A stretch of DNA of 64,000 bases from Mucilaginibacter saanensis (GCF_014200575.1 NZ_JACHBZ010000001.1:891983-955982); one strand, 5' to 3'; positions 8,300 through 17,970 are shown, numbered from the stretch's first letter. Program-made: numbers and translations. Notes: a model not told the origin generated them from the sequence alone.

Positions 8300-9222
8300 A
8301 ACAAACTGCTTTGCGTTTCTATAAACTTGGGGCGAAGCAGCTGAATGCCTAATGCCTTGTTTAGTTCGTCAGTTACATAGTCGGATAATATGGGCGAGTA
8401 ACGCTCGTCATGCTGGTGCATAAAGAACCATACCGATTTTAAGCCTTGTTGCTGCCATTGTTTAATGCGGATAACCCATTCATTTAACCTGGCCTTGTCC
8501 GAATCAAAATTATTATTGACAAGGCCGTTGCCCACAAAACGGATAAAGGCATGTGGCGTAGGCAGGTTCATATGTACCACGTCGCGGCGCCCGGTGGCAT
8601 CTGTTATTACGGCACCAATATTTAACTCATGAAACAAGGCAAAAACTTTTTCGCGATTCTCGGCTACGGAAAACCATTCTTTATGTCTTAACTCCACAAA
8701 AACGGGTACGTCCTTTGGTAATTGTTCAAGATATGCCTTGAGCTCGGGAAAGCTTTTTGGTGTATAATTATCGCTTAGTTGCAAAAAAAGCGGGCCAAGC
8801 TTATCGCCAAAAGCCATAATGCCCTCGTAATAGGAGGTGGTAATATCTTCTGCGTTCTTTAACCTGCGGATGTGGCTGATACTTTGCGAAAATTTAGGGC
8901 AAAATTTAAAGTTTGGGTTGCTTTCGGCTTTGGATTTCCATTTGGTAATGGTATCAGGGCCGTAAACATTATAAAAGGTAGCATTCAGCTCAATACAGTC
9001 AAAATGCTTCACATATTCATCTAAAAAATTAGCGTCTTTGGTTTTAGGTGGATAGATCTGGCCAATCCACTCTTTGCGGCCCCATTTGGCACAACCCACA
9101 TGTACCTGTAAAGGCTGATTGTTTTTTGCGGCCTTTAAGGTTGCAATAGTTAATTCAGGATCAGGCGGAAGAGTAAAATCTACTGTTGCTAATTCTTCCG
9201 GGGTTACACGGCCAAATTCCAT
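8296..9222 (-). CDS. DUF72 domain protein (TIM-barrel family)
   Basis: This 308-residue cytoplasmic protein belongs to DUF72 (YecE-like). Hallmarks are the start of the barrel VHVGCAKWGRKEWIGQIYPP, the FDCIELNATFYNVYGPDTI segment, FKFCPKFSQSISH, GPLFLQLSDNYTP, VFVELRHKEWF, and FIRFVGNG. The biochemical activity of the family is not established, although its fold resembles xylose-isomerase-like TIM barrels and some members sit near iron-sulfur genes. It follows the amidase on the same strand with a 47-bp gap. Confidence 0.9.
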   Translation of the reverse strand: MEFGRVTPEELATVDFTLPPDPELTIATLKAAKNNQPLQVHVGCAKWGRKEWIGQIYPPKTKDANFLDEYVKHFDCIELNATFYNVYGPDTITKWKSKAESNPNFKFCPKFSQSISHIRRLKNAEDITTSYYEGIMAFGDKLGPLFLQLSDNYTPKSFPELKAYLEQLPKDVPVFVELRHKEWFSVAENREKVFALFHELNIGAVITDATGRRDVVHMNLPTPHAFIRFVGNGLVNNNFDSDKARLNEWVIRIKQWQQQGLKSVWFFMHQHDERYSPILSDYVTDELNKALGIQLLRPKFIETQSSLF

Positions 9223-9269
9223 AATGATGTTAATATTTTTGACAAGATATGATTTTGTTGCTTAAGTAA

Positions 9270-10892
9270 TCAACTAAACAAATCAACTTTAAATTCGGGC
9301 GCCGCTCTTTTTTTAGATGCCTGTTCATAGGCATATCCCAGTTTAATGATCTCGCCCTCTTGATAAGCCGTACTAAAAAACGACAGGCCAACAGGTAAAC
9401 CATGCAGCAATCCCATGGGCACCGTAATATGCGGGTAGCCAGCCATGGCCGCCGGGCCCGAAAAGGAAAAGCCGTTATCATAGTCGCCATTCACGAGGTC
9501 AATACAGCCAGCGGGGCCGTTGGTTGGGCCAATAATGGCATCCAGCTTATTATCGGTTAATATTTTGTCAATAGCTTGCCTGCTGCCCAGGCTGGTGCTT
9601 TTTAGGGCATACAGGTATTCTTTGCTGCTTAGGTCACCTTTGGACTGGGCGTACTCCATTGTTTCCTGTTTAAAAAAGGGCATGGCTTTAGCTTCGTTCT
9701 TTTTATTAAAGGCAATTACATCGGTCAGGGTTTTAACATTGCTGTTAGCCTTGCTTAAATACTGGTTTAAGCCATCTTTAAATTCATACACCAGTAAGGT
9801 AAATTCCGTTTTGCCTGCATCTTTCAATTGTTTGTTCAGCTCTATCTCTATTACCTCGGCGCCTTTGCTTTTTAATGTTTTGATGGCATCCTGCAAAAGT
9901 GCCACTACACCGGCGTTGCCCTCCAAAGCCGATTTCTCGACGCCGAGGCGTTTGCCCTTTAAACCGTTGGCGTCTAAAAATTTGGTATAATCGGTTTCCG
10001 CTTTTCCTTTGCTGTTTAAGGTATAGCTATCCTGCGCGTCCACACCTGCAAGTACACCCAAAAATATGGCCGCATCACTAACGGTGCGTGCCATTGGGCC
10101 CGCGGTGTCCTGTGTTTTTGATATAGGGACAATTCCTGAACGGCTCAGGAGCCCAACAGTGGGTTTTATACCAACCAATCCGTTTACTGACGATGGCGAC
10201 ACGATGGAGCCATCAGTTTCGGTACCAATGGCCACCGTACATAAATTAGCTGCCACTGCCGATCCCGATCCCGAACTTGATCCGCTTGGATTACGGTCAA
10301 GTATATAAGGACATTTGGTTTGGCCGCCACGGCTGCTCCAGGCGCTGGTAGAATGTGTGGAACGGAAGTTTGCCCACTCGCTCAAATTGGTTTTACCTAA
10401 TATTACAGCTCCGGCTTCCCGTAATTTGTGCACAATAAAAGCATCCTGTTTAGCAAAGTTATCGCCAAGGGCCAGCGAGCCTGCTGTAGTGTGCATGTTA
10501 TCGGCAGTATTGATGTTGTCTTTAATTAGCACGGGTATGCCATGCATCGGCCCGCGCACCTTTCCTTGTGACCGCTCTTTATCCATAGCATCGGCCATGT
10601 TAAGGGCATCCTTATTCAACTCGATAACTGCATTAAGTTTTGGGCCGTTTTTATCTATCTCATCAATGCGTTTCAGATACAATTCGGTAAGCAGGCGCGA
10701 GGTATATTGCTTAGCCTTCATCTTCTGCTGCAGATCGGTTATGGTAGCTTCTGAAAGCTCAAACAGGTCGCCTTTGTCATCAGCGGCAGCGTCAGGTTTT
10801 TTTTCTGCCGATGACTGACCACACGCCGCAACCAGGGTTGATAAGGTTAAGCCCGCTACTGAGCCCGTTTTCAGGAAGTTTCTTCTGTGCAT
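9270..10892 (-). CDS. Amidase-signature family hydrolase, exported
   Basis: This 540-residue enzyme hydrolyses amide bonds. It begins MHRRNFLKTGSVAGLTLSTL, a twin-arginine-type signal with a lipobox-like VAAC ending at Cys24, so it is probably exported folded and lipid-anchored. The Ser-cisSer-Lys triad of the amidase signature is visible: Lys124 in VLIKDNI, Ser205 in the GSSSGSGSA stretch and Ser229 in TETDGSIVSPSS. Length is at the long end of the family because of the leader. The substrate cannot be told: Glu-tRNA amidotransferase subunit A is excluded by the export signal, and similar secreted amidases act on peptide amides. It shares strand and spacing with the DUF72 gene downstream. Confidence 0.9.
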   Translation of the reverse strand: MHRRNFLKTGSVAGLTLSTLVAACGQSSAEKKPDAAADDKGDLFELSEATITDLQQKMKAKQYTSRLLTELYLKRIDEIDKNGPKLNAVIELNKDALNMADAMDKERSQGKVRGPMHGIPVLIKDNINTADNMHTTAGSLALGDNFAKQDAFIVHKLREAGAVILGKTNLSEWANFRSTHSTSAWSSRGGQTKCPYILDRNPSGSSSGSGSAVAANLCTVAIGTETDGSIVSPSSVNGLVGIKPTVGLLSRSGIVPISKTQDTAGPMARTVSDAAIFLGVLAGVDAQDSYTLNSKGKAETDYTKFLDANGLKGKRLGVEKSALEGNAGVVALLQDAIKTLKSKGAEVIEIELNKQLKDAGKTEFTLLVYEFKDGLNQYLSKANSNVKTLTDVIAFNKKNEAKAMPFFKQETMEYAQSKGDLSSKEYLYALKSTSLGSRQAIDKILTDNKLDAIIGPTNGPAGCIDLVNGDYDNGFSFSGPAAMAGYPHITVPMGLLHGLPVGLSFFSTAYQEGEIIKLGYAYEQASKKRAAPEFKVDLFS

Positions 10893-10992
10893 ATATCAGG
10901 ATTTTAAAGCCTTTACAAGTAACAAAATATTTAGCTGCTTTTAAAGTTATCATCCTAATATATTATACAGCAGGTAATCAAGTGAACACTGC

Positions 10993-11673
10993 TTATAACG
11001 CCGGTTTTACGCCGCCAAAAACAACAAAATTCAGATTCTTGTATATACAATCAACCTCGGTAAATCCTGTTTTTTCAAGCATTTGAAGCTGTGTTTCAAG
11101 CAGGGCAAATTTGTCAAGCTTAATGCGTTCAAAGGCCCGGTTAATGGCATCATCATCAAGGCCTGAGTTTAAAACGGTATCGTTCCATTGGTTTTTATAA
11201 AAACTATCAAATAGCGGTGTGCGCCCGGATACCTGGTCGGCATTAATAAACAAACCGCCGGGGTTCAAAGCGTGATAAACCTTATGATACAGGTTTTCTT
11301 TTTCGTTATCCTCCAAATGATGTATAGCCAGTGCCGATATGATGATGTCAAATTTACCGGACAGGTCATCGCCCGAAAAATCAAACTCCATAAAGCTGAA
11401 ATTATTCAGGCCGTTAAAGCGCCGCCGGGCTACGTCAAGCATATCCACCGAAAGATCGGCAAGAGTAAATTGCAATGCCGGATTTTGCTCGTAAACAAAC
11501 CATGAAAATAAGCCTGTGCCTGCGCCAAGGTCAAGCACGGTTTTAGCATTTATTATGCTTTTTATCACGGGAAGTCCGGCGGTGTAAAAATCGCGGAAAC
11601 AGGGTATAAGCTGCTCCCGTTGTGCATCGTATTTTTTGGAGATATGATCAAATTGTTGTTTTACTGTATTCAT
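10993..11673 (-). CDS. Class I SAM-dependent methyltransferase
   Basis: This 226-residue cytoplasmic protein has the Rossmann-type methyltransferase motifs in order: motif I VLDLGAGTGLFSW (residues ~44-56), the acidic end of strand 2 TLADLSVDML, motif II FDIIISALAIHHLED, and motif III LNPGGLFINAD. The family fits small-molecule methyltransferases of the UbiE/Methyltransf_25 type. The acceptor is not recognisable. It starts 6 bp after the stop of the PEBP gene, which is transcribed in the same direction. Confidence 0.88.
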   Translation of the reverse strand: MNTVKQQFDHISKKYDAQREQLIPCFRDFYTAGLPVIKSIINAKTVLDLGAGTGLFSWFVYEQNPALQFTLADLSVDMLDVARRRFNGLNNFSFMEFDFSGDDLSGKFDIIISALAIHHLEDNEKENLYHKVYHALNPGGLFINADQVSGRTPLFDSFYKNQWNDTVLNSGLDDDAINRAFERIKLDKFALLETQLQMLEKTGFTEVDCIYKNLNFVVFGGVKPAL

Positions 11674-11679
11674 GTTACG

Positions 11680-12222
11680 TTATCTTTTGTAATATACAAT
11701 TAGTGATGCTTTGGCTATAATATTTTGGTTAAGCATAAAGCCTGTTAACGCTGCGGATGCTTTGTTATCTGTCCCAAGTTTGGCGCTTTTTAAGGCATAA
11801 ACAGTAATCACATAGCCATGGGCAGTGTCATTTTGCGGAGGGCAGGGGCCACCGTAGCCTGGTACGCCAAAATCTGTAAGGCCCTGTATGCTTCCGGCCG
11901 GTGCAAGTTTTGCGGATGGGTCACCTGCGCCCTGTTTAAGCTCATGTGTGCTTGCCGGGATATCAAAAATAACCCAATGCCACCACCCGCTGCCGGTAGG
12001 CGCTTGCGGATCGTAAATGGTTACAGCAAAGCTTTGCGTACCTGCCGGGGCATTTTGCCACTCCAGTTGCGGCGATTTGTTGGCTCCGCTGCATCCAAAA
12101 GTGCCCGAGATAAATTCGTTAGTGAACTGACCGCCTAAATCGGCACTTTTAAGCGTAAAGGTTTGCGCTTGTGCGGTTGAACTTAAAATTGCAGCAAGCA
12201 CCAGTAAAATGAATGTTTTCAT
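11680..12222 (-). CDS. YbhB/YbcL family Raf-kinase-inhibitor-like protein (PEBP), secreted
   Basis: This 180-residue protein starts with a signal peptide (MKTFILLVLAAILSSTAQAQ, cleavage after AQA). The mature part is a phosphatidylethanolamine-binding-protein fold: SPQLEWQNAPAGTQSFAVTIYDPQAP, WWHWVIFDIPAST, GYGGPCPP...HGYVITVYALKS. The DPxAP and GP(C)PP pieces form the conserved ligand pocket. Bacterial homologues have unknown ligands. It lies immediately upstream of the methyltransferase on the same strand and downstream of the AraC regulator. Confidence 0.92.
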   Translation of the reverse strand: MKTFILLVLAAILSSTAQAQTFTLKSADLGGQFTNEFISGTFGCSGANKSPQLEWQNAPAGTQSFAVTIYDPQAPTGSGWWHWVIFDIPASTHELKQGAGDPSAKLAPAGSIQGLTDFGVPGYGGPCPPQNDTAHGYVITVYALKSAKLGTDNKASAALTGFMLNQNIIAKASLIVYYKR

Positions 12223-12313
12223 AACGATTCCGGATAATATTTATTTATCCAAAAGTGCGTTTGTTTGGCACAGGTCAGTTAATGCTGCCGGCTCAAAAAC
12301 TATTGAAAAAAGC

Positions 12314-13180
12314 TCATATCAGCGCTGTATTAAGTTGGTATTGTTTAGGGCTTACGCCAAACTGCTTTTTAAATGCCGATGAAAAATTAGATAGGTTATC
12401 ATACCCAAAATCCAGATACAGGGATGAGGCGTTTTTGCCCATTGATAGTTGCTGCCGGGCTAATTCAAGCTTACGCTCGCGGATGTATTTTCCGGGGGCT
12501 ATATGATAAGCTTTTTCAAAATCGCGTTTAAAGGATGCCAGGCTTTTGTGCGACAGAAAAGCAAGCTCATCAAGCGTAAGGTTATTGAAGAGATTATTCT
12601 CCACAATGTTCTTAAGCTGTAACGAAGTTGAAGGCTTATTGCTTTGTAAAAGGGCCACCAATTGCTTCGGATAGCTTTGTAATAAAACCAGTAATAATTC
12701 CTCCACCTTGTTTACTGCCAACTGATACAATAGCTGTTGCCCCTCGTGTATTAATGCCTGTAAGCTTTTGATATAGCCCGCAAGATAATTGGTTTGCCTG
12801 AACTTAATATAATCGGGGTGGGAGGTTGTGGTAACATGGGTATTCAGTTGATGCTTGCTTAAAAAATCAAGTGCTATGCCTGCAGGGAAAAATATCAGTA
12901 CACTGCTGTATTTATGCTCATTTAAAGTATGTTCAGCCATGATGGAATTGCCCTGAGGAATAACAATACCTTCGCCTGTATTTACTATTGTGTTGTTTGA
13001 TGGGCGGAAAATGGCTTTTTCGCCATTAATTACAAAGCTTATAGCATAGCAATTAAATACCACCCTGCTTTTTTGCAGGCTATCATGTTCTTCATAATGA
13101 ACAAATGAAATATCGCCCGCGGCAATCCTTTTTTGGTTCTCGGTGGCCTGTGGTATATAGATGTTGGTCATCATGTGCAA
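12314..13180 (-). CDS. AraC-family transcriptional regulator
   Basis: This 288-residue protein has an N-terminal cupin-like sensing half (residues ~1-170, with the strands SRVVFNCYAISFVINGEKAIFR and GIVIPQGNSIMAEH) and a C-terminal double helix-turn-helix of the AraC type. The first HTH is LTLDELAFLSHKSLASFKRDFEKAYHIAPGKYI and the second ASSLYLDFGYDNLSNFSSAFKKQFGVSPKQYQ, matching the family's GFxxxSxFxxxFKxxxGxxPxxYR signature. Start options are the two Met codons at 13180 and 13174. It may control the secreted PEBP and methyltransferase genes downstream (92 bp away), but no binding site could be assigned. Confidence 0.9.
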   Translation of the reverse strand: MHMMTNIYIPQATENQKRIAAGDISFVHYEEHDSLQKSRVVFNCYAISFVINGEKAIFRPSNNTIVNTGEGIVIPQGNSIMAEHTLNEHKYSSVLIFFPAGIALDFLSKHQLNTHVTTTSHPDYIKFRQTNYLAGYIKSLQALIHEGQQLLYQLAVNKVEELLLVLLQSYPKQLVALLQSNKPSTSLQLKNIVENNLFNNLTLDELAFLSHKSLASFKRDFEKAYHIAPGKYIRERKLELARQQLSMGKNASSLYLDFGYDNLSNFSSAFKKQFGVSPKQYQLNTALI

Positions 13181-13238
13181 TTAAAAAAGGTTAAGGTAGA
13201 CCTTTTTTAATATATCAACAACCATGCACCTTGTTAAT

Positions 13239-13745
13239 TTATTGAAGTTGTTCCGTAGTGGCCGGAGGTATTTTTAATTCAGGATTAAAGTTGGGCAGTA
13301 GTTGTTTTATCCGGATGGTGTTGGAATTGTTAAGATCAAGAAACGTCCAGTTTTTACCGCCATCATTACTTATCGCTAATAAATTACTGTGCGATAATAT
13401 TCGGCCTTTAGGGGTTTTTAAGGTAATGTTTTCAGGCACCAAGCAATGTATTTCATCGCCTGCATTGTAAAATTTGCCAGGTTCGCCTATTGAAATTGCT
13501 TCAAAACTTATTCCCGCACTTTTAAGCTGACCAATACCTAAGTAGATCAGTTTAAGCATTTTTTCTGTTCCGCCGCCCATTTGTACTGCTTTAGGGTAGG
13601 TATTGTTAATAACGGTTTCATAATCGCCCTTGATCATAGCTTGCGCCAAAACATTTGCCTGGTTCCTTACAACAGTGGTATCCTGTGCGTACAGGGTTAT
13701 TGGCATTATTAAAATAATCAGTAAACGGAAGGCACTCTTTATCAT
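13239..13745 (-). CDS. Secreted protein of unknown function
   Basis: This 168-residue protein has a clear signal peptide (MIKSAFRLLIILIMPITLYAQ). The mature part has an alpha-helical start (NQANVLAQAMIKGDYETVINNTYPKAVQ) reminiscent of NTF2-like/DUF4440 small domains and then strands ending in GGKNWTFLDLNNSNTIRIKQLLPN. I cannot name the family firmly. The start is 1 bp past the stop of the phosphodiesterase gene, and both read on the minus strand, so they form one operon. Confidence 0.75.
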   Translation of the reverse strand: MIKSAFRLLIILIMPITLYAQDTTVVRNQANVLAQAMIKGDYETVINNTYPKAVQMGGGTEKMLKLIYLGIGQLKSAGISFEAISIGEPGKFYNAGDEIHCLVPENITLKTPKGRILSHSNLLAISNDGGKNWTFLDLNNSNTIRIKQLLPNFNPELKIPPATTEQLQ

Positions 13746-13746
13746 T

Positions 13747-15018
13747 TTATTTCATGGGTTTAATCAGAATATCATTGGCCAACTTGTCGGTGCTATCTGT
13801 TTTTCCTGTATATTCAAGTCCTAATATACTTCTTATCAGGTTAAAAACGTCCACATTTTCAAACGCGGGGATGGTTGTATGTGGTTTAAATGCCGGGCCC
13901 CAGGCAAAAAATGTGGCATGCATGTCCTTAACAAGGTTTGGATCGTACCCATGCCAGCCTGGATGTATACTTTTATTGTATAAGTTGAAAACTTTAGGAT
14001 AGTGCGGAATTAATAGTATATCACCTATGCGGTTATGCCAGTCATCGCTTTGGGAATAATGCAATTTTGCAGGTACATTGGTTTTTAGATAAACATCATA
14101 ATCTTTGGCCTGTCGTTTTAAATGGTTATAGGTAGCAGTGATATCGGCATCACCTTTAGCGTACAGCTCAACCAGTATACCATCGCCCGAAACAATAAAC
14201 TTAGAAGTATCAATTGCTGCAGGGATGCTAATAGGATGTTGCTGATCAACGTTGGTCATGCCGTGGTCAGATACAAATACAAAGTTAACATCAAGTCCGG
14301 TTGTCTTTACGGCTTTGGTCAGTTCGCTAACTGCCGAATCAACAAAATGAACTTCATGGGCCGTTTCCGGTGCATCAGGGCCGTATAAGTGCCCTGCATG
14401 GTCAACCTGTGGGAAGTAGAAGGTGATCAGGTGAGGACGGTCTTCGGCCGGCAGGTTCAGCCAGTTTACAACGGCGCTGATACGATCGCGTATGGCTATC
14501 TTTTCGTTATAAACGTAGTAATAGGTGGGGGTAATGTTTTGTATGGCGGCCTCAGATGCCACCCAGTAAAAGCTGGCCGATAATAAATGTTGCTGCTCGG
14601 CAAGCACCCAGAGAGGTGCTCCATGGTACCAGGATCCGTCGGCTACCTTTGCCTTATTGCCCATAGTGTAAAAGTCATGGCGGTCGCGGTCATAAAAGGT
14701 ATTGTTCACCAAACCCGAGTGCGAAGGGTATAAACCACTTACCATGGCGTAATGGTTAGGAAAGGTTACCGATGGGTAAGACGGAATCATGGATGTTGCC
14801 CTTACACCCTGGTTGCTTAAGGTAAGCAAATTTGAAGCGTTGTATTTTTGAGCATAATTATACCGGAAACCATCGGCTGAGATCAGGATCACATAAGGCT
14901 TTTTTTGTTGTTCAGAGGTGTTTTTACGGCCGGGTACAATTTTTTGAATGGTATCAGTTTGTGCACGAGCGCTCACAGCCCATAAAAAGCAAAGCAAAAG
15001 TATAGTGTAGTTTTTCAT
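13747..15018 (-). CDS. Ectonucleotide pyrophosphatase/phosphodiesterase-type alkaline phosphatase superfamily protein
   Basis: This 423-residue protein is exported (signal MKNYTILLLCFLWAVSARAQ) and acts in the periplasm. It matches the NPP/type I phosphodiesterase family: the metal-binding start YVILISADGFRYNYAQKYNASNL with Asp, then the nucleophile Thr in SYPSVTFPNHYAMVSGLYPSHSG, then the metal ligands in FYFPQVDHAGHLYGPD, FVFVSDHGMTNV and HPGWHGYDP. Together these are the two-zinc site of NPP enzymes. Natural substrates may be nucleotides or phosphodiesters; the exact one is unknown. The small secreted protein follows immediately downstream. Confidence 0.92.
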   Translation of the reverse strand: MKNYTILLLCFLWAVSARAQTDTIQKIVPGRKNTSEQQKKPYVILISADGFRYNYAQKYNASNLLTLSNQGVRATSMIPSYPSVTFPNHYAMVSGLYPSHSGLVNNTFYDRDRHDFYTMGNKAKVADGSWYHGAPLWVLAEQQHLLSASFYWVASEAAIQNITPTYYYVYNEKIAIRDRISAVVNWLNLPAEDRPHLITFYFPQVDHAGHLYGPDAPETAHEVHFVDSAVSELTKAVKTTGLDVNFVFVSDHGMTNVDQQHPISIPAAIDTSKFIVSGDGILVELYAKGDADITATYNHLKRQAKDYDVYLKTNVPAKLHYSQSDDWHNRIGDILLIPHYPKVFNLYNKSIHPGWHGYDPNLVKDMHATFFAWGPAFKPHTTIPAFENVDVFNLIRSILGLEYTGKTDSTDKLANDILIKPMK

Positions 15019-15174
15019 GAATAAATATTACGCGCCAAAATTAGGCCATTTGTGTTACGGGGATAATAACAGCCTGTTAACCCTGTTGAATTTTAACATA
15101 CTATAGTTGATTTTTTACAAGATGTTTATAAAGTGGCCGCGTTAATTTACATTGATCACTTCAATTATAAAGTA

Positions 15175-16149
15175 ATGAGATCAATCTTAGTTTTTTTTGC
15201 GGCTATCGGTATCTTTCACGTATCAGTTGCTCAGAACCTATCGCCGGTTGCCAGGAACGGCGCATTAAAGGTAGACGGCGGTAAAATAGTGAACCAACAA
15301 GGTGTTGCACCCCGGCTTAGGGGAATTAGTTTTTCGTGGAGTTTATGGCAGGGGCGTAAGTATTATACCCCTGCGGTTGTTAATTGGCTTGGTAATGATT
15401 TTAAGGTTTCCATCATTAGGGCTGCAATGGGCGTTCAGCCGGATAGTGGTTATTTACAGCAGCCCAAAGAGCAAAAAAAACTTATTGTAAGTGTAGTTGA
15501 CCAAGCCATTAAAGATGGTATGTATGTGCTTATAGACTGGCACGACCATAACTCAAACCTGCATACCGAACAGGCAAAAGCGTTTTTTAAGCAAATGGCA
15601 CAAAAGTATAAGGGCGTACCTAACGTGATATATGAAATATGGAACGAACCCGCAGCTACAGACTGGGCCACGGTAAAAAGTTATGCCTTACAGGTAATTA
15701 CGGTTATACGCCAATATGATAAGGATAATATTATAGTGGTAGGCAGCCCGCATTGGGATCAGGATGTTGATGTGGCCGCTGCCGACCCGATAAAAGGGTT
15801 TAACAATATTGCTTATTCCTTCCATTTTTACGCGAGCGACCCTTATCACCAGGATGCTTTGCGTGCTAAGGCAGACAAGGCTATTAAACTCGGGCTGCCA
15901 TTAATAATTACAGAGTGGGGCGTGGGCGAAGCCAATGGCGATGGCAAGTTTGACTTAGAGAAAACAAATACCTGGTTAAAATGGATGGAAGATAATCAGT
16001 TAAGCTGGGCTAATTGGAACATTACCGATAAACACGAAACTACTGCAATTTTGCAAAAGGATGCCCCTGTAAACGGCGGCTGGACACCAGCTAACCTAAC
16101 TCCTGCAGGCGCCTATATCAGAAATGAACTGCGCGACTTGAATAAATAG
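15175..16149 (+). CDS. Glycoside hydrolase family 5 endoglucanase-like enzyme, secreted
   Basis: The start is set at ATG 15175, which gives the signal peptide MRSILVFFAAIGIFHVSVAQ; the GTG at 15133 adds 14 residues with no role. The 324-residue product is a GH5 TIM-barrel glucanase. Visible are RLRGISFSWSLW, the YVLIDWHDHNSN motif, the acid/base Glu158 in VIYEIWNEPA, the FHFYA strand and the nucleophile Glu247 in LIITEWGVGEANGDG. This pattern is typical of GH5 subfamily 2 endo-beta-1,4-glucanases. No carbohydrate-binding module is present. It is convergent with a two-domain carbohydrate esterase, with which it may act on plant or microbial polysaccharide. Confidence 0.93.
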   Translation: MRSILVFFAAIGIFHVSVAQNLSPVARNGALKVDGGKIVNQQGVAPRLRGISFSWSLWQGRKYYTPAVVNWLGNDFKVSIIRAAMGVQPDSGYLQQPKEQKKLIVSVVDQAIKDGMYVLIDWHDHNSNLHTEQAKAFFKQMAQKYKGVPNVIYEIWNEPAATDWATVKSYALQVITVIRQYDKDNIIVVGSPHWDQDVDVAAADPIKGFNNIAYSFHFYASDPYHQDALRAKADKAIKLGLPLIITEWGVGEANGDGKFDLEKTNTWLKWMEDNQLSWANWNITDKHETTAILQKDAPVNGGWTPANLTPAGAYIRNELRDLNK

Positions 16150-16157
16150 AGATCAAA

Positions 16158-16202
16158 CAAAAAAGGCCCTGCAACTTTTAATAAATTGCAGGGCTTCTTT
16201 TT
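16158..16202. terminator. Bidirectional rho-independent terminator
   Basis: GCCCTGCAA (16166-16174) pairs with TTGCAGGGC (16186-16194), flanked by an A run on the left and T-rich sequence on the right, so it can end both the GH5 gene and the convergent esterase gene. Confidence 0.88.
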
Positions 16203-16207
16203 CTTGA

Positions 16208-17791
16208 TTATTTGCGTTTTAAGGCTTCGGCAATAGCTTTTTCGGCCAATGGCTCCATTACCTTATAGCCAGCCAGGTTTGGGTGTACACCATCCCCGGA
16301 CAATGCTTTAGGTATACCTTTTTGTTCATCTGCCATTGTCGAAAAATAGTCGAGATAAACGATGTGGTTTTTATTGGCATAGTCTTTTATCATAGCATTA
16401 AGTCGCTCCACCTTTAGTGCGGGCTCCATACCGGGGCGCCACGGAAAAGCTACCGCCGGTAATACCGATGACAAAACTACTTTGATACCGGCTGCCTTGG
16501 CAAGCAGTGCCATAGATTGTATATTGCCAAAAACGTCTTCCAGTTTTATAGGGCCATTGTTTTCGGCAATGTCATTAATACCGGCCAGTATTACCACAAC
16601 GGAGGGTTTTAAGTTGATAACATCATCGCGGAAACGCACGAGCATCTGGGTGGTGGTTTGCCCGCTGATACCGCGATTGTAATAAGGCTTACCATTCCAG
16701 AATGATGGGTCGGCGTTTATCCAGAAATCAGTAATGGAATCACCCATATATACCACACTTTTTGATTTATCGGCTGCCGCTGTTATCTTGCTGTTGTCAG
16801 CGTCATAACGTTTAATATTTGCCCAGTCTTTGTGAAATGCCTCATCATATTTTTTACGATTGTTTTCTGCCTGCTGTTCCTTTTCATGCGGTGATACGGC
16901 TTTAGGATCTATCGGGTTTAAAAAGCCCTTTAAGCCCAGCCAGTCATTAAAGCGTTCAATCCAGTTATCAGTAGGTAAATCCTGCTTGCGCATACCAAAA
17001 CCATGACCGCCTTTGGCGTACATGTGTAATTCAGCGCTGTGTTTTGAATCTATCCATTTTGTATAGAGGTTAACGCTGTGCGGTGCAAGGCCTAAATTAT
17101 CATCAGTAGCGGCTGTTATAAACATTGGAGGTGCATCGGCAGGAATGGCAGACTGCAATGCTGGTGGGAAATAGGGGTAAACGGGGGCAACAAAATCAGG
17201 TTTGTTAGCAGGTGTATAGTTAAAGGCTGATGCCGCAGCCAGGGTACCGCCGGCAGAGAAACCCATGATACCGATACGTGATGGCGAAAGATTATACTCC
17301 GCGGCATGTTCGCGCACATAGGTTATGGCCAGCCTGGCATCGGCAATACCTAATGGAATTACCTTGCTCACTTGCTGTTCAAAATCTTTTTTGGCCATTT
17401 GAGCCACCAATTCACCCACCGGATCATTGGTAAGGCTATGAACTACCCTGTATTTTAACACAAAGGCGGCAACGCCATGTTGGTTAAGCCATTTAGCCTC
17501 ATCGTTACCCTCACTGTTGATCGATAGCGTATGGAACCCACCGCCCGGGCAAATAATAACCGCTGTACCTGTAGCAATTGACGCATCAGGTAAAAATACC
17601 CCCAAGCTGGGGTGTACTACATTATAAATCACTTTGGTGTTAAATGCATTGTTCTCGCTTTCGCCTTCGGTCCAGTTCCAGTTTTCAGAACCTGGGGCTG
17701 CGCCGGGGTATAGTTGAATAACTTTTTGTTGTGCTTTTACGCTGACAGCAAAAAACGCCAGCAACATAAGTGTTAGTTTTATAGGCTTCAT
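16208..17791 (-). CDS. Two-domain esterase: alpha/beta hydrolase fused to SGNH/GDSL hydrolase, secreted
   Basis: This 527-residue protein starts with a signal peptide (MKPIKLTLMLLAFFAVSVKAQ). Residues ~25-290 are an alpha/beta hydrolase of the acetyl-esterase/acetyl-xylan-esterase kind: the oxyanion motif VIICPGGGFHTLS, the nucleophile elbow GIMGFSAGGTLA, and GGHGFGM with the catalytic His. Residues ~340-527 are an SGNH hydrolase with all four blocks: VVYMGDSITDFW (Ser), GISGQTT (Gly), VVILAGINDIAE (Asn) and GDGVHPNLAGY (Asp and His). Both active sites look intact, so this is a bifunctional carbohydrate deacetylase candidate, likely periplasmic. It faces the GH5 gene across a shared terminator. 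Confidence 0.92.
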   Translation of the reverse strand: MKPIKLTLMLLAFFAVSVKAQQKVIQLYPGAAPGSENWNWTEGESENNAFNTKVIYNVVHPSLGVFLPDASIATGTAVIICPGGGFHTLSINSEGNDEAKWLNQHGVAAFVLKYRVVHSLTNDPVGELVAQMAKKDFEQQVSKVIPLGIADARLAITYVREHAAEYNLSPSRIGIMGFSAGGTLAAASAFNYTPANKPDFVAPVYPYFPPALQSAIPADAPPMFITAATDDNLGLAPHSVNLYTKWIDSKHSAELHMYAKGGHGFGMRKQDLPTDNWIERFNDWLGLKGFLNPIDPKAVSPHEKEQQAENNRKKYDEAFHKDWANIKRYDADNSKITAAADKSKSVVYMGDSITDFWINADPSFWNGKPYYNRGISGQTTTQMLVRFRDDVINLKPSVVVILAGINDIAENNGPIKLEDVFGNIQSMALLAKAAGIKVVLSSVLPAVAFPWRPGMEPALKVERLNAMIKDYANKNHIVYLDYFSTMADEQKGIPKALSGDGVHPNLAGYKVMEPLAEKAIAEALKRK

Positions 17792-17970
17792 TAAATTGGT
17801 GATTTAAGGCTAAATGTAGTGCATAATTACAATAAAATAAAGCACCCTGTGTACGATTAATACACCTAAGGCTGGTTTATGCAACCTGCAGTGTCACAAT
17901 CTTGTATTTAAGTTGCGCCGCTATAGTTTCCAGACAATGTTTTAGGTATATTCATCACGCAGAACTTTAT

